64,000 nt of DNA from Gibbula magus (lineage: Eukaryota; Mollusca; Gastropoda; Trochida; Trochidae): the NCBI GenBank assembly GCA_936450465.1, contig OW388302.1:54812959-54876958 (forward strand). Direction: 5' to 3'. The notes beneath the pieces were generated by a model. That model was not told the origin of the DNA. It worked only from the letters and a program-made list of their open reading frames with translations, and ran no database searches. Positions 57,907 to 64,000 of this stretch are shown here, one piece after another. The position numbers and the translations under genes are program-made. How positions within the stretch are numbered: position 1 is the first letter of the stretch; each line of letters begins with the position of its first letter.

Positions 57907-59817
57907 ACTCGTCCGGGATCGGAGGGCTTGGTGGGGGGTCGGCTCCAAGATTTTGTCAGCAACTGGGTACAGTTAGGGTTAGACCCTTACGTGTGTCGGA
58001 TTCTGGGTCAGGGGTTCCGCATTCCCGTCTCGTCTCCGCCGCCCCTCACCTGTACGCCAATGGAGCGTCCCTTAGCAGGGGACCGGCTCAAATTGACATT
58101 GGAACAGGTGGAGATATTAATCTCCAAACGGGCGGTGCAGGAGGTCCTGACCCCGCATCTAACGCTGGGGTTTTACTCCCCAGTGTTCGTAATACCCAAA
58201 AGGAACTCGAAAAAATGGCGGCTAATTCACGATTTGAAGGTGTTCAACCGCTCCTTCCTCGTTCGGCCGCCATATTTTCGACTCTTGACGCTTCCCTCAG
58301 TGATGCGGTCCTTGGAGCGCTCAGACTGCATTGTGTCTCTCGATCTACAGGATGCGTACCTGCACGTGCCGATTCACTATCGGGACCGCAGGTACCTCCG
58401 CTTCATCCTGGACGGCAGACATTTTCAGTGGTGCGTGCTCCCGTTCGGGATCTCGTCCGCCCCCTGGTTATTCACATGGGTGACTCAGCCCATCGTCCAA
58501 TTCCTTCACCAATGCGACATTCAGTTCCTAATTTACTTGGACGATGGCATCGCTCATGACCGCTCCCCTGTCGTTCTCGAGGCGCAGCTCAGGTTCACGA
58601 TGGACCTGTTCCGTCGTCTGGGGTGGCTAGTGAACTTAGAGAAGTCGGACTTGGTTCCGGCAACTCGTCTGAACTTCCTAGGGGCTATCCTAGACACCCG
58701 GCTGTTCCGCGGGTTCGTCACGAGGAAGCGGATGGCTCGTTACGATCGCCTTATGGATCGCGCGCTCGACGCTTCGCTCTCCCTACGTCAGTGGCAAAGA
58801 GTGTTGGGGTTATTAACATCAGCTCAGGACCTGACCCGCAGGGGGAGGTTGTTCCTTCGCCCGTTACAGGTGTTCCTGAATCCCCACATCAGGGAGACGC
58901 GTTGTCGTCACGACATAGTCTTAACCCCAGACCTACATCGGTTCCTAGCTTGGTGGCGGGTAGACGAGAGTGTGTTCGCAGGCGTTCCACTTCGTCCTCG
59001 CCCCCCCTCAGCTCACCTGTTTGTAGACGCCTCCACCCAAGGGTGGGGGGCGCACATGAGTCACGAGCAGGTGGCGGGAGTTTGGTCCCCATCAGAGCGG
59101 AACCTACACATCAACGTCCTCGAGTTGGACGCAGTACGTCTTGCCATTCAGCACTGGCAGGTCCCCTTGAGGGGCCAGTGCCTGCTAGTACACACGGACA
59201 GTTCGGCGGCTGCTTGGTCGATAAACAAGCAGGGGTCCACCAAGGCGCAGTCTCTGCTACGCGTGTCACTCCAGCTCTTCGAGTTGGTGGACGAGGTGGA
59301 CCTGGACATTCGAGCGGTCCACATTCCGGGTGCCAAGAACGTCTTGGCGGACGCGTTGTCACGTCCAGATGCCCCTCCCCCAACAGAGTGGCAACTGAAT
59401 CCGGTGGTTTTCAGGGGGTTGTGTCTCCAGTTCGGCACCCCGCTGATAGATCTGTTCGCGACGTGTCTCAACCACCAATTGCCAACCTACATCTCCCCAG
59501 TGCCAGACCCGCTAGCGATGGGCTTAGACGCGCTCTCGTTAGGGTGGGAGGGGATGGACGCCTATGCTTTTCCGCCGCTGGCCATCCTCTCCCAAGTTGT
59601 AGCCAAGATAGGGGAAACTCGGATTCTTCGTCTCCTGCTGGTCGCCCCTTGGTGGCCAGCCCGGCCGTGGTTCATTCCTCTCCGTCGGCTCTGTCAGCAG
59701 GAACCGTTTCCGATTCAGATACGGAGGGATCTGCTCATCAGCAGGCCAAGCGGAAGGTTACACAAGAACCCTCAGGTGTTCTCCCTTCACGCTTGGCTTG
59801 TATTAAAAGAGGGTTAA
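57907..59817 (+). CDS. DIRS RT/RNase H/methyltransferase-like polyprotein, copy B
   Basis: Same polyprotein as copy A without a gag ORF before it. The frame is open to 59817 and RT has the normal YLDDG. The open frame formally extends upstream through the poly-C tract, but that part is an artefact of the junction. It differs from A by a few substitutions, such as APWLFTWVTQ for AAWLFTRVTQ. With no promoter or gag, it is unlikely to be expressed as such. Confidence 0.75.
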   Translation, partial: TRPGSEGLVGGRLQDFVSNWVQLGLDPYVCRILGQGFRIPVSSPPPLTCTPMERPLAGDRLKLTLEQVEILISKRAVQEVLTPHLTLGFYSPVFVIPKRNSKKWRLIHDLKVFNRSFLVRPPYFRLLTLPSVMRSLERSDCIVSLDLQDAYLHVPIHYRDRRYLRFILDGRHFQWCVLPFGISSAPWLFTWVTQPIVQFLHQCDIQFLIYLDDGIAHDRSPVVLEAQLRFTMDLFRRLGWLVNLEKSDLVPATRLNFLGAILDTRLFRGFVTRKRMARYDRLMDRALDASLSLRQWQRVLGLLTSAQDLTRRGRLFLRPLQVFLNPHIRETRCRHDIVLTPDLHRFLAWWRVDESVFAGVPLRPRPPSAHLFVDASTQGWGAHMSHEQVAGVWSPSERNLHINVLELDAVRLAIQHWQVPLRGQCLLVHTDSSAAAWSINKQGSTKAQSLLRVSLQLFELVDEVDLDIRAVHIPGAKNVLADALSRPDAPPPTEWQLNPVVFRGLCLQFGTPLIDLFATCLNHQLPTYISPVPDPLAMGLDALSLGWEGMDAYAFPPLAILSQVVAKIGETRILRLLLVAPWWPARPWFIPLRRLCQQEPFPIQIRRDLLISRPSGRLHKNPQVFSLHAWLVLKEG

Positions 59818-60875
59818 GGAGTAGTGGATACTCTAAGTGCGTCGCCAACGCAATAGCTACCTCGCATAGGAAAACCACTAGGAAGCTCTATGATTTCCAG
59901 TGGCAGGCCTTCGCCTCTTTCTGTGCTCAGAGGGATTTCATTCCGGCAGAGGCTTCAGTGCCTCAGGTTGCGGAGTACTTGGTGTACCTTCGCAATACTT
60001 GACATCTTAAGGCGTCGTCAATTAACACCAACATGTCGGCCATCCTGTCGGTTCTCAGGAAGAGATCGCCAGGATTGGATGTGTCGGTCCTCAAGGGCCT
60101 AATTAAAACCTTCCGTTCGGTGGACGGCAGGTCCAGGCTTCGCCCACCTGAATGGGACTTAGCCATTGTACTCAACCACCTGCGCTCCGATAGGCATGAA
60201 CCGCTCTCCGACGTGCCTCTCCTCCCTCTCACCATCAAGGTCATTTTTCTGGTGGCCATGGCCTCTGCAGCGCGGATTTCAGAGATCCATGCGTTGTAGG
60301 CGGACCTGCTACGTTTTGAGGTCAGGGAGGGGGGCTCCGCCTCGCTGGGGTTGGCTCCTGATTTTGTCTGTAAGAACCAGGCAGCGGATGAAGCGGGACG
60401 TACGTTCTCTATCCCAGCTCTGGGTTCGGACTCAGATGAGGTGGATCTCTCTCTGTGTCCAGTAAGAGCCTTGAGGGTGTACACGCAGCGTACCCGCAGG
60501 CTGAGGGATGGCAGGCGTCGTCTGTTCTTGCCTCACTCACCCAGGAGCACCAAGGAACTAGACAAGCGAGCGTTGGGGGTGTATCTAAGATCGGCGGTAA
60601 TTGATGCGTACAAGGCCGCTGATTTGCCTCCGCCGTCGCGTTCCAATCCTCATGAGATCCGCGCAGTTTCAGCCACGATGGCGTATCACTGCAACATCGC
60701 GGTTTCGGATGTCATGGCAGGGTGTTTTTGGCGTTCATCAGAGGTTTTCGCCAACCATTACCTACGAGATGTCTCCACAGCTGATCTTGAAGGCATCTCT
60801 AGGCTGGGTCCACAGGTCTTCGCGCAGACGAAGGTGGTCCCCCCAACCAGACCAAGAAGGGGTCATCCTTCTTAG
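59685..60875 (+). pseudogene. DIRS tyrosine recombinase, copy B (two in-frame stops)
   Basis: Carries the same TGA (60000-60002) and TAG (60297-60299) as copy A, plus the same catalytic motifs. The shared stops show that A and B derive from one already broken template. Confidence 0.85.
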
Positions 60876-60959
60876 ACGCTTTTGGGACTTTTTGTAAATA
60901 AACAGGGTTTACATTGCTTACTCTCGTGTCTGTTGGTTTTTTCTTTAACTTCGTTTTGA

Positions 60960-60979
60960 CCCCCCCCCCCCCCCCCCCC
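60960..60979. repeat. Poly-C tract at the B/C junction
   Basis: A run of 20 C in the same sequence context as the A/B junction. It accounts for the 10-bp difference between the two repeat periods. Confidence 0.9.
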
Positions 60980-60987
60980 TCATAGTC

Positions 60988-62898
60988 ACTCGTCCGGGAT
61001 CGGAGGGCTTGGTGGGGGGTCGGCTCCAAGATTTTGTCAGCAACTGGGTACAGTTAGGGTTAGACCCTTACGTGTGTCGGATTCTGGGTCAGGGGTTCCG
61101 CATTCCCGTCTCGTCTCCGCCGCCCCTCACCTGTACGCCAATGGAGCGTCCCTTAGCAGGGGACCGGCTCAAATTGACATTGGAACAGGTGGAGATATTA
61201 ATCTCCAAACGGGCGGTGCAGGAGGTCCTGACCCCGCATCTAACGCTGGGGTTTTACTCCCCAGTGTTCGTTATACCCAAAAGGAACTCGAAAAAATGGC
61301 GGCTAATTCACGATTTGAAGGTGTTCAACCGCTCCTTCCTCGTTCGGCCGCCATATTTTTGACTCTTGACGCTTCCCTCAGTGATGCGGTCCTTGGAGCG
61401 CTCAGACTGCATTGTGTCTCTCGATCTACAGGATGCGTACCTGCACGTGCCGATTCACTATCGGGACCGCAGGTACCTCCGCTTCATCCTGGACGGCAGA
61501 CATTTTCAGTGGTGCGTGCTCCCGTTCGGGATCTCGTCCGCCCCCTGGTTATTCACATGGGTGACTCAGCCCATCGTCCAATTCCTTCACCAATGCGACA
61601 TTCAGTTCCTAATTTACTTGGACGATGGCATCGCTCATGACCGCTCCCCTGTCGTTCTCGAGGCGCAGCTCAGGTTCACGATGGACCTGTTCCGTCGTCT
61701 GGGGTGGCTAGTGAACTTAGAGAAGTCGGACTTGGTTCCGGCAACTCGTCTGAACTTCCTAGGGGCTATCCTAGACACCCGGCTGTTCCGCGGGTTCGTC
61801 ACGAGGAAGCGGATGGCTCGTTACGATCGCCTTATGGATCGCGCGCTCGACGCTTCGCTCTCCCTACGTCAGTGGCAAAGAGTGTTGGGGTTATTAACAT
61901 CAGCTCAGGACCTGACCCGCAGGGGGAGGTTGTTCCTTCGCCCGTTACAGGTGTTCCTGAATCCCCACATCAGGGAGACGCGTTGTCGTCACGACATAGT
62001 CTTAACCCCAGACCTACATCGGTTCCTAGCTTGGTGGCGGGTAGACGAGAGTGTGTTCGCAGGCGTTCCACTTCGTCCTCGCCCCCCCTCAGCTCACCTG
62101 TTTGTAGACGCCTCCACCCAAGGGTGGGGGGCGCACATGAGTCACGAGCAGGTGGCGGGAGTTTGGTCCCCATCAGAGCGGAACCTACACATCAACGTCC
62201 TCGAGTTGGACGCAGTACGTCTTGCCATTCAGCACTGGCAGGTCCCCTTGAGGGGCCAGTGCCTGCTAGTACACACGGACAGTTCGGCGGCTGCTTGGTC
62301 GATAAACAAGCAGGGGTCCACCAAGGCGCAGTCTCTGCTACGCGTGTCACTCCAGCTCTTCGAGTTGGTGGACGAGGTTGACCTGGACATTCGAGCGGTC
62401 CACATTCCGGGTGCCAAGAACGTCTTGGCGGACGCGTTGTCACGTCCAGATGCCCCTCCCCCAACAGAGTGGCAACTGAATCCGGTGGTTTTCAGGGGGT
62501 TGTGTCTCCAGTTCGGCACCCCGCTGATAGATCTGTTCGCGACGTGTCTCAACCACCAATTGCCAACCTACATCTCCCCAGTGCCAGACCCGCTAGCGAT
62601 GGGCTTAGACGCGCTCTCGTTAGGGTGGGAGGGGATGGACGCATATGCTTTTCCGCCGCTGGCCATCCTCTCCCAAGTTGTAGCCAAGATAGGGGAAACT
62701 CGGATTCTTCGTCTCCTGCTGGTCGCCCCTTGGTGGCCAGCCCGGCCGTGGTTCATTCCTCTCCGTCGGCTCTGTCAGCAGGAACCGTTTCCGATTCAGA
62801 TACGGAGGGATCTGCTCATCAGCAGGCCAAGCGGAAGGTTACACGAGAACCCTCAGGTGTTCTCCCTTCACGCTTGGCTTGTATTAAAAGAGGGTTAA
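60988..62898 (+). pseudogene. DIRS RT/RNase H polyprotein, copy C (nonsense codon)
   Basis: Same as copy B (YLDDG retained) but interrupted by TGA at 61360-61362, where A and B have CGA (PPYF then Arg). The frame is open on both sides. Confidence 0.85.
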
Positions 62899-63956
62899 GG
62901 AGTAGTGGATACTCTAAGTGCGTCGCCAACGCAATAGCTACCTCGCATAGGAAAACCACTAGGAAGCTCTATGATTTCCAGTGGCAGGCCTTCGCCTCTT
63001 TCTGTGCTCAGAGGGATTTCATTCCGGCAGAGGCTTCAGTGCCTCAGGTTGCGGAGTACTTGGTGTACCTTCGCAATACTTGACATCTTAAGGCGTCGTC
63101 AATTAACACCAACATGTCGGCCATCCTGTCGGTTCTCAGGAAGAGATCGCCAGGATTGGATGTGTCGGTCCTCAAGGGCCTAATTAAAACCTTCCGTTCG
63201 GTGGACGGCAGGTCCAGGCTTCGCCCACCTGAATGGGACTTAGCCATTGTGCTCAACCACCTGCGCTCCGATAGGCATGAACCGCTCTCCGACGTGCCTC
63301 TCCTCCCTCTCACCATCAAGGTCATTTTTCTGGTGGCCATGGCCTCTGCAGCGCGGATTTCAGAGATCCATGCGTTGCAGGCGGACCTGCTACGTTTTGA
63401 GGTCAGGGAGGGGGGCTCCGCCTCGCTGGGGTTGGCTCCTGATTTTGTCTGTAAGAACCAGGCAGCGGATGAAGCGGGACGTACGTTCTCTATCCCAGCT
63501 CTGGGTTCGGACTCAGATGAGGTGGATCTCTCTCTGTGTCCAGTAAGAGCCTTGAGGGTGTACACGCAGCGTACCCGCAGGCTGAGGGATGGCAGGCGTC
63601 GTCTGTTCTTGCCTCACTCACCCAGGAGCACCAAGGAACTAGACAAGCGAGCGTTGGGGGTGTATCTAAGATCGGCGGTAATTGATGCGTACAAGGCCGC
63701 TGATTTGCCTCCGCCGTCGCGTTCCAATCCTCATGAGATCCGCGCAGTTTCAGCCACGATGGCGTATCACTGCAACATCGCGGTTTCGGATGTCATGGCA
63801 GGGTGTTTTTGGCGTTCATCAGAGGTTTTCGCCAACCATTACCTACGAGATGTCTCCACAGCTGATCTTGAAGGCATCTCTAGGCTGGGTCCACAGGTCT
63901 TCGCGCAGACGCAGGTGGTCCCCCCAACCAGACCAAGAAGGGGTCATCCTTCTTAG
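62766..63956 (+). pseudogene. DIRS tyrosine recombinase, copy C (one in-frame stop)
   Basis: Retains the TGA (63081-63083) but has CAG instead of the TAG at the second site (HALQADLL), so the last 280 codons are open and include all catalytic motifs. The 3'UTR continues to the window edge. Confidence 0.85.
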
Positions 63957-64000
63957 ACGCTTTTGGGACTTTTTGTAAATAAACAGGGTTTACATTGCTT

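Larger units (their letters stand above)
51545..64000 (+). mobile_element. DIRS-type retrotransposon with tandemly triplicated RT-to-recombinase module
   Basis: The 5' terminal region at 51545-51735 matches the terminal repeat of the minus-strand copy at 29.1 kb. A roughly 1.4-kb leader, gag ORF, RT/RH/MT ORF and tyrosine recombinase follow. The sequence from CACTCGTCCGGGATCGG (about 54823) to the 3'UTR is then repeated at 57899-60979 and from 60980 to the right edge. Poly-C tracts of 30 and 20 bases stand at the two junctions. The copies are nearly identical. No 3' terminal repeat is seen within the window. Confidence 0.85.

Overview
This is a repeat-rich window from an invertebrate animal nuclear genome. 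The best guess is a mollusc: the host gene is split by GT-AG introns, the transposon types (DIRS, Gypsy, L2/CR1-like LINE, Tc1/mariner, many foldback MITEs) are typical of lophotrochozoans, and motifs common in molluscan repeats such as GGGAGATAA occur. Nothing bacterial was seen.

Bases 1-4500 hold small dispersed and tandem repeats. Bases 4519-19721 on the minus strand hold one complete host gene, which I reconstruct as GTF2E2 (TFIIE beta subunit). It has seven coding exons that splice in frame to 290 codons, close to the length of the animal protein. Its introns contain a MITE, a truncated LINE, a duplicated mariner fragment and a 145-bp tandem array. The most striking feature is in intron 4. 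The last 72 bp of exon 4 plus the first 30 bp of intron 4, including the 5' splice site, have been amplified into about 64 tandem 102-bp copies (8962-15486).

Bases 20-29 kb are AT-rich. They contain a MITE with a central palindrome and a roughly 4-kb foldback element (23325-27334) built from 313-bp repeats in opposing orientation. Bases 29.0-33.9 kb hold a minus-strand DIRS-type retrotransposon with an intact tyrosine-recombinase reading frame but damaged gag and RT. Bases 34.1-38.5 kb are a 28-bp satellite. Bases 39.3-45.4 kb are a decayed Gypsy remnant interrupted by two insertions, each flanked by TTAA. Bases 45.9-47.9 kb hold three 687-bp tandem units, each with a long hairpin and a tRNA-like segment. 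Bases 49.1-50.6 kb are a nearly full Tc1 element with one nonsense codon.

From 51.5 kb to the right edge is a plus-strand DIRS element: terminal repeat, leader, gag, RT/RNase H, tyrosine recombinase. Its RT-to-recombinase module is then repeated head to tail two more times, with poly-C tracts at the junctions. The third copy reaches the window edge.

Apart from GTF2E2 I found no host protein-coding gene. Most other open frames are transposon remnants or artefacts of tandem repeats.
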